NCBI GenBank assembly: GCA_015680685.1
Contig: MNCI01015613.1
Span: forward strand, 171,293 to 235,292
Origin: Gnetum montanum
Lineage: Eukaryota > Streptophyta > Gnetopsida > Gnetales > Gnetaceae
Length of the DNA: 64,000 nucleotides
Reading direction: 5' to 3'
Positions 24,949 to 35,935 of this stretch are shown here, in pieces (position 1 is the first letter of the stretch; every line of letters begins with the position of its first letter). Position numbers and translations under genes: made by a program. The notes beneath the pieces are model-generated. The model was not told the origin of the DNA, searched no databases, and saw only the letters and a program-made list of their open reading frames with translations.

Positions 24949-27634
24949 TCATATGGTTCCTGGAGGTGGTGGCTCCTCCATCGGTGCTTTCCCTTTGTCT
25001 AACCCTGTAGGCTTCTAAGATCGTTGATGGGTGAGAAGCACCTATAGTTTCTCTTCTTCTGTCCAAGGATCATGCACATTCCATGTTGATATTTTAATGT
25101 TTGATGGAGCTACGAACATCTAATTTACCTTAACATACCACGTAGCAACCTATTGTCATTCCTCCTCATAGGCTCTAACTTTGTCTCATAATTCACGATA
25201 ATCTATTAGTTGTCAAGCCAAGTTTGCTGCTACATCTTTTTCTTCATGGTAGCTTGCTTTGACCACTTCTAATTCAAAGTTTGCTACTTATAATTTTTGC
25301 AATGTTTTCTTATGTTCCAAAAAATTTGTCTCATACTTAGCATAAGTGGCAACTACCTGCTTCTTAAGATCAATTCTTGAGCACCCTGCTATTAACATGG
25401 CCAAGTTGCAATATTGTAGGTTTTCCAACACCATGTACTCTATTAAGCCCTAAATATGCAAGTCCCAACTTCCTAGTTCTACTTGATGGGCAAAGACATA
25501 AGTATCCAATATGACTCACCAATCAATGTGTTGAGCACTAAAAGAATTAATGTGAGCCTTAGTCATATGGTCTCCTTCTCAATGATTTCCTTGTACATCT
25601 GCACCTAATCACGAATGTTTTCTTTTAACTTCTCATACTTCTTGGCCTCATTTTACCATGCACTTATTTCTATGGTTGTCTTTTGTTAGATGACGCAGAG
25701 GGTTCTATTCTCCCTAGCCAAGCGATTCATTTCTTAGTTAACCCGAACTAGTTGTTCTCGCATTTGTTGGAAAATTTCTTCGAGAATGTTCTTCTATTTC
25801 TCAACTATTTTCAACTAAATATTTTCAGCAGTAAGTAGTTTATTCTCCTCTTGTAAGGCCTTGAGAGCTTTAGCATGTGCATACATTTGAGCTTGTGCCT
25901 TTGAATCATTCCAATCAACCTATTCTTTTTCCTTTGTCACCTTTTTATTTTCTTTCAACAGTTTATTTAGTTGCTCAGTTTTGAAAATGTCTAACTGGTC
26001 AACTACGATAAATTGGGAAGGATCTCTTGCAATCTTTGAAACTTTGCTTCTACGTGCTTAGCCTTAACTTCAGCCATGACCAATTTTCCTTTGGTGGAAA
26101 TGAGGTCTGATTGTGCTGTTGTGACATCTTAGGGGATGTCAAACAAGGATGTCATAACTTATCCTATTTGTAGTAAGTGATCTAAAGCATCCTCATGTTC
26201 TACAAGAGTCATTGAGGAATAGCCCAAAACTTGAGCATCACGTGCTCCTGTGAAATCTACCAGTGATACAACAAGGATGTTAAACGATTCTTTGATGTGG
26301 TCTGCAACCACCTTTGTTGTGTGTGCCACATCCTAGTGCTACATGACCACCACCATGGCACCTTCACTAGTTTCTAATCTAACCTGGAAGGATGCAGCAT
26401 TCCTAGAGATTTGTTGAGACCACTGAAACTCTTCTCCTACACTTGCAAGATTGGTCAAGATAATGGGCTATACGACATCATCAATGATCCTAAATAGGTT
26501 TTCAGCATTACAACTTTTCCAATTGACACTCTCAATGACTGTTTAGATGTGACTGATAGACAGCCAATAGTCTTGTTGCAGTGGTGGTGATTGTTAAACT
26601 TGTTGGCTTATGGGTTGTGTGCTAGGCCCTGCTTCCTATTATTGACTAAGTCCTATTGTTTAGGGTGTAGTGGGCCCAACCATTTTCTCTTCCTCTTGTT
26701 CCAGTTGCTCACCAACGTCTTTCCTTAGCACTGATGGTTTAAGAAGTTTAGTATATGAAGTGTTTTGGGCTTTTCTAGGAACATCTTTCATGTAGCCCAA
26801 AATTCTAGCACATCTACATAGTATCCTAATAAGACAAGGGAAAGTCAAGGCAAGCTTCCCTATCTTCCTTTCTTCAAATCATTTTAATATCTCCATCAAA
26901 TATAAATGGGGTAGATTCGCATTAAATTTTTCCATCACAATCACACTGCTCCACACCACATAAGTAGATAATCTGTTTAAACCTTTGGTGGGGGAAACAT
27001 GATAAGTGTCAATTTTAAAGTAGATCCTCTCTTTCAAGGTTAATTCTCCATAAACTTTACTCTCCTTGTCATAAGCCCATTTCAACCATAATTTCCTTGC
27101 ATCTGCATCTGAGCAAGTGGAAAAATGAGCAACTTTTGATCCTTCATTTGGAAGATTTAGGACCTCTGTAATGGCCTTCATAGAAAAATCAATGGAAACA
27201 CCACCTATATTGGCAACGGTGTCTTCCTCCTTATCATGCCAAAATTGGTATGTTTCACCCAAATACCAATCACCACTCTGCAAGAGAATAGACCATAGTG
27301 GAGATGCCTTAAGTTGAGTCTTCACTGGTTCAGGGGCAAACTCAGTGAAAGGCCCAAAATTAAGCTCCAAAATCATATCTAGAAATATTGACTTCTCGCG
27401 AATGGCTTGGAAACATGCAGGGGACAGCATAAAATGTTGTCCTCATTCTAGGGCTCTAACTTCACCACCTTCTGCATTGCTAGATTGCATTGTCGCAGGG
27501 GTTTCCTGATGAATGCTAAATGAGTGCGCTTCCTGCTCTACATGTTCTACGTGAGGTTCCTAACCTCTACCTCCTCTCAAGCATTTAGCTGCTCCTTGGG
27601 AAGGTCTTGCTCAATCTCCGCTTTTTGGGGTCAT
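24949..27634 (-). pseudogene. Extra ORF of element 2, copy 2 (plant transposon protein-like plus coiled coil)
   Basis: The ATG at 27634-27632 (MTPKSGD) follows GATTACAG, which looks like a splice acceptor. In the same frame, 27430-26879 is open for 183 codons and carries ELNFGPF, LWSILLQSGDWYLG, VSIDFSMKAITEVLNLP and YFKIDTYHVSP; the VxFSx3Ix3LxLP pattern resembles the plant 'putative plant transposon protein' family (inference). A further open stretch follows in frame at 26848-26660. A strongly helical, Gln/Glu/Leu-rich region at about 25990-25690 is a probable coiled coil, in a shifted frame. A proline-rich end (MEEPPPPGTI-stop) lies at about 24980-24949. Stops in the N-terminal part and coiled coil sit where CGA, CAG or CAA codons are expected. 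Function is unknown. Confidence 0.6.
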
Positions 27635-28136
27635 CTGTAATCATACAAAAATCATTGTTACTAAGGTTGTGTAGAGAGATTTTTATCAATTCATACCTCA
27701 TTCATTACCTTAATTAATAATCCTTAATTGCGTAGTGTGATTTTTAAAGTTAGAAATATTTTCAAGAAGTGGCTCCAAAACGTGTTATTGTTGACTTTAC
27801 AATCATTTGGCTAGCCTGGGTGATTGATAAAAATTAGCTTGGCATTAAAACGCAAAAGGTTTCTTTGGTAAACATTGAATTTCTTACCCCTATAATATCC
27901 TTTGAACAATGGCAAGTTTTGAAAAAATTTTACACACTTCCCACTACAGTACTCCCACATGACTAAGTGGAACACTTCAAGTTCAACTAGGATTAAACAA
28001 AATTGAAATCAAAATGTTAGGGAGTGAGATATTGCACTTGGAAGATGGAGATGTAAATCTCTAAGTCACAAAGGAAAATTTCAACAACTCCCCTAGTGTC
28101 AAATGAAAGAAATGAACTTGAAATGGATAGGGCCAT
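27635..28136 (-). other. Putative leader or 5' intron of extra ORF copy 2
   Basis: This lies between the TATA box at 28149-28137 and the ATG at 27634. It ends in GATTACAG on the minus strand. A segment with TATTTCTAACTTTAAAAATC resembles ATGTTTCTAACTT in the leader of copy 1 (about 2990-3020), so the leader is conserved between the two elements. Short minus-strand ORFs overlapping the TATA region are not supported as genes. Confidence 0.4.
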
Positions 28137-28228
28137 GAGTATATATAGGCAGGGGAGATGAAATATAGTGTACCCGATATCGAGTACCCAGTATCGCATC
28201 GAACACGATATCGCATGAGCGATATCAC
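28137..28228 (-). promoter_or_regulatory. Internal promoter of extra ORF copy 2: GATATC palindromes plus TATA box
   Basis: On the minus strand, three GATATC-centred sites (GTGATATCGC, GCGATATCGTGT, TCGATATCGGGTACAC) and a related GATACTGGGTAC lie at 28228-28173, followed by the TATA box CCTATATATACTC at 28149-28137. The LTRs of this element carry the same kind of GATATC sites just before their TATA box (24801-24698; 32921 to about 32820). Promoter activity is inferred. Confidence 0.5.
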
Positions 28229-29015
28229 TTCACCAAAATTCATTGAATGCAAGGACTAAGTGGGAATAAGAAATTTTCAATGTGTATTAAAGGATTGGAG
28301 ACTAAATTGGAAACTTTGGGGTATTTAGAAAATTACTTATGAGGCACTAGAAGTATGTCATGGTGGGATCATATATGAAAATTTGTGAAAATGCACTAGG
28401 ACGAAGGGTGTATAGTAATTGTTGAGGAAAAATTGATTAAAATGATAAGGGAAAGGATAGCTCACTTAGGTAAGTAGTTGAAGGGTGTAAAATAATGCAT
28501 CCTGTGCAACAGGGACAAGTTACAAGAGTTACACCAGTGGGTCCTCCCCAAAGCAGGCTTTAGCCTATGATCCCCTTGTGGAACCACACCTCTAATGTCT
28601 GTAGGCACCAAAGAAGTTGAATGCAACATATACCTATGAACAAAACATGCATGTTAAAACCACCGAGTTGAGATAATAATGCTACATTACACCAAACAGA
28701 AGTTATGAACACTTAGACAATGAGATGAGATGGACGCAATAGGGATTGCAAAAATCGAGACATGAGATTTCTCATGATGGTCATAATGGAATCTTGTGTG
28801 TAATTAGTGATTAAATAATCATGTGTCTTTCTTTCCACACTACAGTGACACTACATTGCTTCATCCCATCAATAAACAACCATAAGCCTACCAGAGTTGC
28901 AAGGAGTAACATTACTTGGCATTTTGTTCAAGGGAGGAGCGTCATGGTGGCTCACTTTCTTCCTTTCCTTCTTCTTTCTTATTCTCTTTTTTTGGCTCTA
29001 TGAATATGCCTACCT
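28229..29015. other. Post-pol linker of element 2
   Basis: No gene was recognised. On the minus strand, GCCTGCTTTGGGGAGGACCC (about 28556-28537) matches GCCTGCTTTTGGGAGTACCC in element A (about 63210-63229), showing that the linker is shared by the two elements. Confidence 0.5.
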
Positions 29016-29297
29016 TCAGGCATAGGTACATGTCTTTCCAATGGAACCCATAGAAGGTTGTTGAGTGTCAGTTGAGTTGCTCTTACTTCCATTTTTCATT
29101 ACATCTACAAGGATATAGTTACAATCTCGGCAACACAATAGAACATACAAAAGTAGCCAAAAAGAATCTACAAATCCCCTTGCTATCACACCCTTATCAT
29201 TCCACCTTGTTCCTTCACTCATCTCTCTAGACACAATGATTATCAAATTATTTATAGTTAGATGATGAAAAATATTACCATTGTGACCAAAGCACAA
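29016..29297 (-). CDS. Short ORF with membrane segment after gag in element 2 (env-like position, unproven)
   Basis: The segment WNDKGVIARGFVDSFWLLL followed by YVLLCC contains a hydrophobic run long enough to span a membrane. It aligns with RIEKGVISREFNAFLLIV in element A (62530-62590), also followed by a hydrophobic run; DNA identity extends across GATAAGGGTGTGATAGCAAG. Conservation between two elements in the region after pol suggests a once-functional gene, possibly the env-like protein known from Athila elements. No other envelope feature (signal peptide, cleavage site) was seen. It may be a fragment of a longer gene. Confidence 0.35.
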   Translation of the reverse strand: MCFGHNGNIFHHLTINNLIIIVSREMSEGTRWNDKGVIARGFVDSFWLLLYVLLCCRDCNYILVDVMKNGSKSNSTDTQQPSMGSIGKTCTYA

Positions 29298-29823
29298 ACC
29301 TCTTATTAATGGAATGGCTGAATGGATGTCGTGGTCTCAATGTCCAAATAATTAGTCCCTTATTACTAGGCAACATAGAGAAAAACATCACCTTAAGGGG
29401 TAACATGATCAACTTATTCACAGTCAAGATTACGATAGTAAATTGAAACAACAATTAGAAAAAGTAAAATAAATGGAAAAATGACAAAAAATTGTAAAAA
29501 AAAAAAAGATAAAATAACACTTAAAAATCCTAGAAAATACCACTTAAACATTTGGTCATGGCTAGGATTAATAAGTGGATGAATAGGCTTCATGCATGTA
29601 TGAAATGTTAGCGGCCGTCATGCCCCAGCCACTAGGTGTCTATTGGTGGTATGGTGGCTAGCTAGAGAAATCGTTGGTCACACACCTAATTATAAAAAGC
29701 ATAGTGGGTCAAGTTAGATGGCATGTATACATTATAAGGAAATTTTGGCCCACCATGACACCCTTGACTATATGGTAGTATGCATGGATCTGTGTGTCCC
29801 TTCACATTGGTGAATTCACTGGA

Positions 29824-32018
29824 TCATCTGGATGTTGGAGTGTGAGGTGAAGGCCTAGATATAATAACAAGGGTTATTGATGGAGCTAAGGAAGGTGTGG
29901 CACCAAGTTTTCCTTGGGTTGGTTTAGAAGGTGAAGTAGGTTTGAAAGTGTGATTTTTCTTCCGATGATCATGCCTAAAGAAGGGACACTTCCAACATTG
30001 TGTAGGGAACCCACTTTTGTTAATAGCAACAGCACAAGTTAGATCTGTTGGTTGGCACGGTGGTGTAGAACCATCCAATACATCTGATGGTAGTGTAGAA
30101 GGAGGTGAAGGATGAGAATACCGAGGGTGAGGAGAAGTGTGAGACGTATGAGGTGGTGATCCCTCAAGAGAAGACATGGGTTGATGATGCTCAGGAGAGT
30201 GATAAAGGTGATTAGAAATAGAGGATTCAAAACTGAGAAATAGGATGTTGAACATAGTAGGAATTTGGTTTTGGTAGATAGGGAGGATGTGGCTAGCTAG
30301 ATGGTGGCCTTTCCCATGCTTGTAATTTTTGCCATTGTGGTGGAGCAAAGTGGTGAGGCTAGTAATAGCTCCCCTCAGGATAGTAAAATGGGTCATGGGG
30401 TTGTCCATAATTACCTTGTGGAACAAGGATGCACCTAAACTAATACCTTTGTAGGAATTTTGGGTGCAACCTCCCTACCCAATGCTCATATAGATGTGAC
30501 AAGACTAGGCATCAGTCCTTTGGATGGTCATATAAACAAACATCACATCCATCCTCATTATCTGTAGTTGAGCCTTTGGCCTCATTACCCTTAGCCATTC
30601 CCCCTAATTACCAAATAGTGTTCTTAACTATTTATGATTTCTGTACCCTCTGTTTGTTTTGATTGGCAGGTTTATTTTGGATGGCCCTCTCCCCGACAAT
30701 GTCTTCTAAGTTCACACTTTGTACATTTGCCCATACGGTCATCTTGTTATGCTTGGTCTCAATTTCATTTATCGATTTTTGTATTAACAAAGGCTGGGAC
30801 TGTATCACCCTTTCAAAATTGGTTTTCACCTTTCATTGTAGCTTTGAACCCTTATTGTTTATACAGTTGGGTCCCACTCAAATGCTTTGGCATTCTCCCA
30901 TTTAGATAATCCTCTCTCTTCTCTCACCAAATGCTCTATTAGTTCTCTGACCTAGTGGCCTTGGAGCTTATATAGTTTTCGTCAAGCATACTTTCCAAGG
31001 TTCACCCTTGTTTCACTACTAAGCCAAGCTATAATGTGGAGTATTTGCTCTTTCTTGGAGAACCTATGACCTATAAATTTACTTAGTAAGGCATAGTATC
31101 TATCTAAGGCCATGTCCAAGGGTTCTTGTTATTCTTGTTTCCATCTTTGGTTTGTCTCCTCAAGGTGGACACTTGCTCATGGGTCTAGTATCTTTTAGTG
31201 AAAATTCCTAACATGGTTGACCATCATCTAATTGAATTTGGTTCCAATGATCTATACCACACTTCAGCTTTATCGATTAGTGTCCTAGGGAAGAGCTTAA
31301 GCTTTTGCCGTTTACTGTCCACATTGTTGAGCACACATGCATCATGGAAGGCCTGTAAATGCTGTTGCAGATCTAAATCATAGCCTCCTGCAAATTTGAG
31401 AATATTATTTAGGTTGAGCTTAGGTAGTCAACTCTTCTTGCAATGCCTATGAGATATCTTAACGGCTTCTGCGATGTGCATTAGGCTTTTAGGGACTAAC
31501 AGGGATTTATCATCATCAAACAAGTGGTGATTAAAATCTTTATTTGATTGATGGTGACGATGGGATTTTTATTCATGTTGATGGCCTTGAGTGTGTTTTT
31601 GGGTTTGATTTTTGCTTTTATTTTGACCCTTTTGTGGAGCTCTATCTCTATACCTACATTCATCTTCGTTAAAACTAGACATTGAAATTGAGGGAGAAGA
31701 TGAAAAGGAGGAACTAGTAGGATAGCCATGGCTTCTATAATGTTCCTCATTGTCCCTTGGTTTATCATTTCTAAGTACTGAGGAGGTCTTAGGCCTTGAG
31801 TCCTCCCCTAGCTTAAGATGGATGTCATCTTCTTCAAGACTATCTACATTAGGTGAATGTAGTCTTTGAGTGTCGTTAGGGTGGCCATGGTCATGAAAAA
31901 TCCCTTGATAAGGTGGATCACTCCAATCTTCTTCATTGTATAATTTGTTAGTTCTCGAATGAATAGTTGCACTACACAGTTCATAATCATTTCCACATGA
32001 GTGAGACATTATTGTCAA
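29824..32018 (-). pseudogene. gag: Decayed gag of element 2
   Basis: The 5' part (32018-31569, open for 149 codons) is acidic and then Ser/Arg-rich (SSSFSSSPSISMSSF), matching the pre-gag region of element A (59050-59300). The core gag region (about 31400-30900) is broken by stops. Segment 30829-30632 (KMTVWANVQSVNLEDIVGE) and the proline/histidine-rich segment 30426-29824 (SHPSPPSTLPSD...) correspond to A at about 60200-60900. The latter holds a CWKCPFFRHDHRKK stretch, which may be a relic of a metal-binding knuckle. Pol does not follow. Confidence 0.6.
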
Positions 32019-32116
32019 TTCGTGATGTGTGTTTGAATACTTCTCAAAAGATATATCATTAATACCTTGTTACAGTGATCTTGTGTAATATAACTAATCT
32101 AGATAACTAGCAGCAT

Positions 32117-32134
32117 CCCTAGCAATGGTGTCAA
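32117..32134 (-). other. Primer-binding site of element 2 (tRNA-Asp type)
   Basis: On the minus strand TTGACACCATTGCTAGGG follows the LTR end TCATCA. It differs from TGGCACCGTTGCCAAGGA mostly by transitions. Confidence 0.7.
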
Positions 32135-32921
32135 TGATGAGCTACGAGGTACCCCTACACTCAACCATACGAATACGAGTGTGTACGCGTGATCCGATCA
32201 AACTCCACGGATGGACTAGTTATGGCACCTAGATAGTTATATGTTGATCGCAATTCGCTATCTTCCCACCTAGACTAGTAGTAGCTTTGTCACATATGGT
32301 TTAGTCCAGAGTGAGGCATATGATGTTATCCTAATCTCTATGTTACTCCCAATAAAAAATGATAAATTGATTAAATTAATAATAAGAGCAAAACCTAAAT
32401 TAGCCTATGGCTATGGTATTCATCCTTAACCATCTGTACACATCTTAGACTTCATGGGATTACTACTGGGTGTGCCAAGTATTTGCACTTAAACGCTCAT
32501 GATTAAGGCATACACATTCCACTTATTGATAAGAAAAGTAGATAACAATAAATCAATTGTTAACTAAAGAAGACATTAAATAATTAAAACAATGAAATTA
32601 ATCTAAGTGAATGTTGGAATGATGAAAGTAATCTCAACCTTTATTGTTGGTCATGCACGTGTCTAAGTACGTCACACTTGAACAAAGGTGTCATACAATT
32701 ACAAACATCACACTACAGGCATGCACTAAGAATAACTTAAAGCTAAACTACCAAAAGAAAAGAACTTCTAAATCTCTAATGATCTCATAATCCCCTTGTT
32801 ATGCAGCTAAGTGTTGTATTTATAGGCTAACACAAGAATCACGATATTGGGTATACGATATCGTATCCAAGTCACAATATCTTATACCCAATATTAAGGC
32901 CTGGCAAACTACAATTCATTA
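32135..32921 (-). repeat. 5' LTR of element 2 (787 bp)
   Basis: It pairs with 24013-24801. The outer end reads ATTCATTA where ATTCATCA is expected, so the terminal CA has become TA; the exact target duplication GCTTT next to it confirms the boundary. A TATA box (CCTATAAATAC) lies at about 32828-32818, with the palindrome TACGATATCGTA just upstream. Confidence 0.85.
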
Positions 32922-32926
32922 GCTTT

Positions 32927-34814
32927 GATTTAACATGGTATCCTTAGTTCATCATAGTTTTGATGCCTTTATTCAACAATTCATGCTTTAGTTGTAGTCG
33001 TATCTCTCTAGTTTTTTTTTCTTAAATTTAGAGAAAATTTTTGTAGAAATTGAAAACTTGAGTGGGTGTTTTTAAAATAGGGTAAGGTCTTATTCTTTTC
33101 TTAACAATAGGATAGGCTTTTCAAGATAGGATGTAAGGATAAAAATTGACACTGGTTTATGCTCATTTATAGTTTACTTCAAATTTCTTCTTTAAGAAAT
33201 TGAAATTGAAATTTTATTATATTTGTAGACCCTCTATATTCATTGAACACTAGAAATATACATGCTCTAGGTTTCAAAAATATCATTAAGAAAATTACTA
33301 AGTATTCTTGATAATATTTGGAACAAATTAATCAAATTTGCAACTGTTAATATCCCATCAGTATCTCATATGCTCCAATATAGAATATTGTAAGAAAATG
33401 TGGTATTCATCTTCAATGCTATTTGTTTTACATAGTCAACATATTTATTTTTCACAATTAAGTCATCTACCTATTTCAACTTTTAGATGATAAGATCACA
33501 TTCATGCTCTACTAATTGTACTTTATAAATGATAAGGAATAGGAGTAGATAGATAATTTGCCTTTAAATTAAGGCCTCTTCTAATTCTATTTAAATAGAA
33601 ATGTTTTTTCCCTTCTATATTTTCCCAAAGTTTTTGAAATGCTACTTGTTTTACCAAATTGTGTACTTGGTTAGAATCCAAATAGAGAATATACTTTTGA
33701 ATGTCCTATTTCTTAAGCTAGAGAACTTCCTTGAGAATTCATTCTTTATCATAGGTTTCCATCCTTGTTTTCTTTTTTAATATTTATCCAATGAAGATGT
33801 AGACAAATTATGAGTAGAGGCTATAAACTAACAAATCATTTCAACCTCTAATGAAATTGTCTTTGCTTCAAAAAGTATAATATCTTATTGTGTTTGTCTC
33901 TTTACTTTAAATTCATCAAGCAGAAAAAGCTTTTGAATTTCTTTTACTTGTTTCTAATATTTATTTAATAGAGCAGCCTCATAAAAACCTCTAGATAAAA
34001 AATAGTAAGTTGAACAATGGCATGATAAAGTTCATTTCCGATATCCTAAGCTAGAATAGATTCCTTCTTATATTTGCTTTTTAAACTAAATAAAGCTTTC
34101 ATAGCACTTGCAATTCTTTAAGTAATGTACTTATTTCATCTGTAATTGCATTTTATTTTTGAATCCACCAATATAATTTTGGTGCTTTTATACCATTATA
34201 TTTTTACAAATTGAACATATAACTTCCAAAGTAGAACCATATCCATGGAGATTGCATTTCAACGATTAGACAATTAAGAGGCAGCAGAAAAGCTGTTGAA
34301 GTGAAAATAAATGTTGCATTTTCAGCCAACCAAAATATAAAATATTATTCATTTTACCACTGTCGGTGCGTGGTACGCAGTACTACTCAACGAATTTATG
34401 TTTGCAAAAGTATTATCTTTTCAATCATGCAATTTTGAGAAAGAAACTAAATTGTTCTGAAAATTTTGGCTGCGCTTGCTGTAACTCCGTTTTTAAAAAT
34501 TTTTCAATGTGCTAACTAATACTTTTTTCCCTGAATAAAATTTAAACAAAATACAATTCATTTTAATTTATCAATGAAAAAATTTAAAATCCTGCCACCA
34601 TTTGGCCATAGTTTCACGATTAAGAATTAATTTCATCTGAAAATAAAATAGATGCAAACACTTTCCTCAATGCTACTATCTGATGTGATTTATTATGTTT
34701 AGAAGTAAAAGACTTATGCCAATTCATTGCATACATTCTTAGTTTGTATATTTTTAAGGCAAAACAAATACTCTAAAGCAATTCTTGCAGATTTACCACA
34801 TTGTGGCTGATATT
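32927..34814. other. AT-rich intergenic sequence, no gene recognised
   Basis: No coding frame, RNA gene or terminal repeat could be supported on either strand. Some stretches look like heavily decayed coding sequence on the minus strand, but no motif of a known retroelement enzyme was found. Confidence 0.5.
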
Positions 34815-35094
34815 TTTAGGGAATGCAATGGTTAAGAAAATGGAATATTTATTGGGAAGATATGCACTAAAATTCTAAGCATGTTGGCCAACTACTCAAG
34901 TAGACACTTTTAACATACATGTGGTCTAATGTAGAAGCTAAGGTACAATTTATTTTGAGAGAATGCAATGGTTAAGAAAATGGAACATTTCTAGGATGGA
35001 TATGCAATAAAATTCTAAGCATAGTGGTCACCTAGTCAAGTAGAAAGTTTTAAAACAAATATGGTCTAATGTAAAAGGTAAAGAATAATCTTAT
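34815..35094. repeat. Two-copy tandem duplication, period 140 bp
   Basis: GAATGCAATGGTTAAGAAAA recurs at 34821 and 34961, and the copies stay alignable to AAATTCTAAGCAT and GGTCTAATGTA. The copies differ at roughly one base in six, so the duplication is old. Confidence 0.8.
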
Positions 35095-35935
35095 TTACAT
35101 CACATTATATCTAATAAACTAGATGCAAAAAATCACTATTTCTTAGATGTTATTCCAATCAAGTATTAAAATGCCATCAGCATTTTTCATTTAAGTTCCC
35201 ATTATCTTAAAATTGAAAGTGGAAGATGCATTCAACTACCCTCGAGAGTGTATCTCTAGGTTATATAGGTCAAGAGCCCTTAAAGATTAGTTTTATTCCT
35301 TTTTTGTGTTTTAGCTACCCATTTAAGACAATGTTATAATGTTATAGCAAAAAACTTGTATCATTTGTTTATGCTAACTCCATTAGTGCTTGGTCAATTT
35401 GTAGAGTCTATTTATTTTTCATGAAAATGCAATATCTATCCAATATATTATGGGACTTTGGAGGTAATAAAGCTTCGTTTTCAATTTCAATTTTAAGTTG
35501 TTTCCAAATTGGTCAACTTTATGAATGAGAAATGATTGCATGAGATAGGAAACTAGCTTCTGCATACTATTGCCAAAAATTCAAGTTTTCTTGCAAAATT
35601 CACGTAAAACTTCCTAAAGGGAAAATTAAATAAGTCACAATAGCTAACAAGAGTGTTCTCATTTAGTACTACAGTATAAAGCTAACAAGATTTCTAATTT
35701 GGAAAATCCAACTTATAAGTTTAATTCTAGTGGGTAATAAAGCACCCTTTCATTCAAAAGCCATCCTTCTAACTTGGAACCAACACATTCTTTTTTGACA
35801 ACAAACCCATGCAATTTCTACATTGATTTATCCAATCATATTAGTTTTAGAACATTGTAAAATAATATTTGCTTGTGACTTAGGGTGACAAAATGAAGAG
35901 TATTGCCCCTAAGCAAACACCTTATTGGTCATTAT
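35095..35935. other. Intergenic sequence, no gene recognised
   Basis: AT-rich DNA between the 140-bp duplication and the tandem array. No supported coding frame was found. Confidence 0.5.

Larger units (their letters stand above)
24013..32921 (-). mobile_element. Element 2: Athila/Tat-like retrotransposon lacking pol, with extra ORF
   Basis: Two LTRs (32135-32921 as 5', 24013-24801 as 3') enclose, on the minus strand, a primer site, gag (32018-29824), a short membrane-segment ORF (about 29297-29016), a promoter-like block (28228-28137), the extra coiled-coil gene (27634 to about 24949) and a polypurine tract. No RT, RNase H or integrase is present, so it is non-autonomous. The 5-bp target duplication GCTTT is exact at 24008-24012 and 32922-32926. 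Length is 8.9 kb. A by-eye comparison of the first ~235 LTR bases shows roughly 12% difference, mostly transitions, so it is old. Confidence 0.85.

Noticed and set aside
30634-30909. Plus-strand ORF of 91 codons
   Set aside because: It lies opposite minus-strand gag of element 2, which has supported homology; the plus frame is a shadow.
32927-34260. Possible decayed Ty1/copia pol on the minus strand
   Set aside because: No catalytic or zinc-region motif could be found in any frame.
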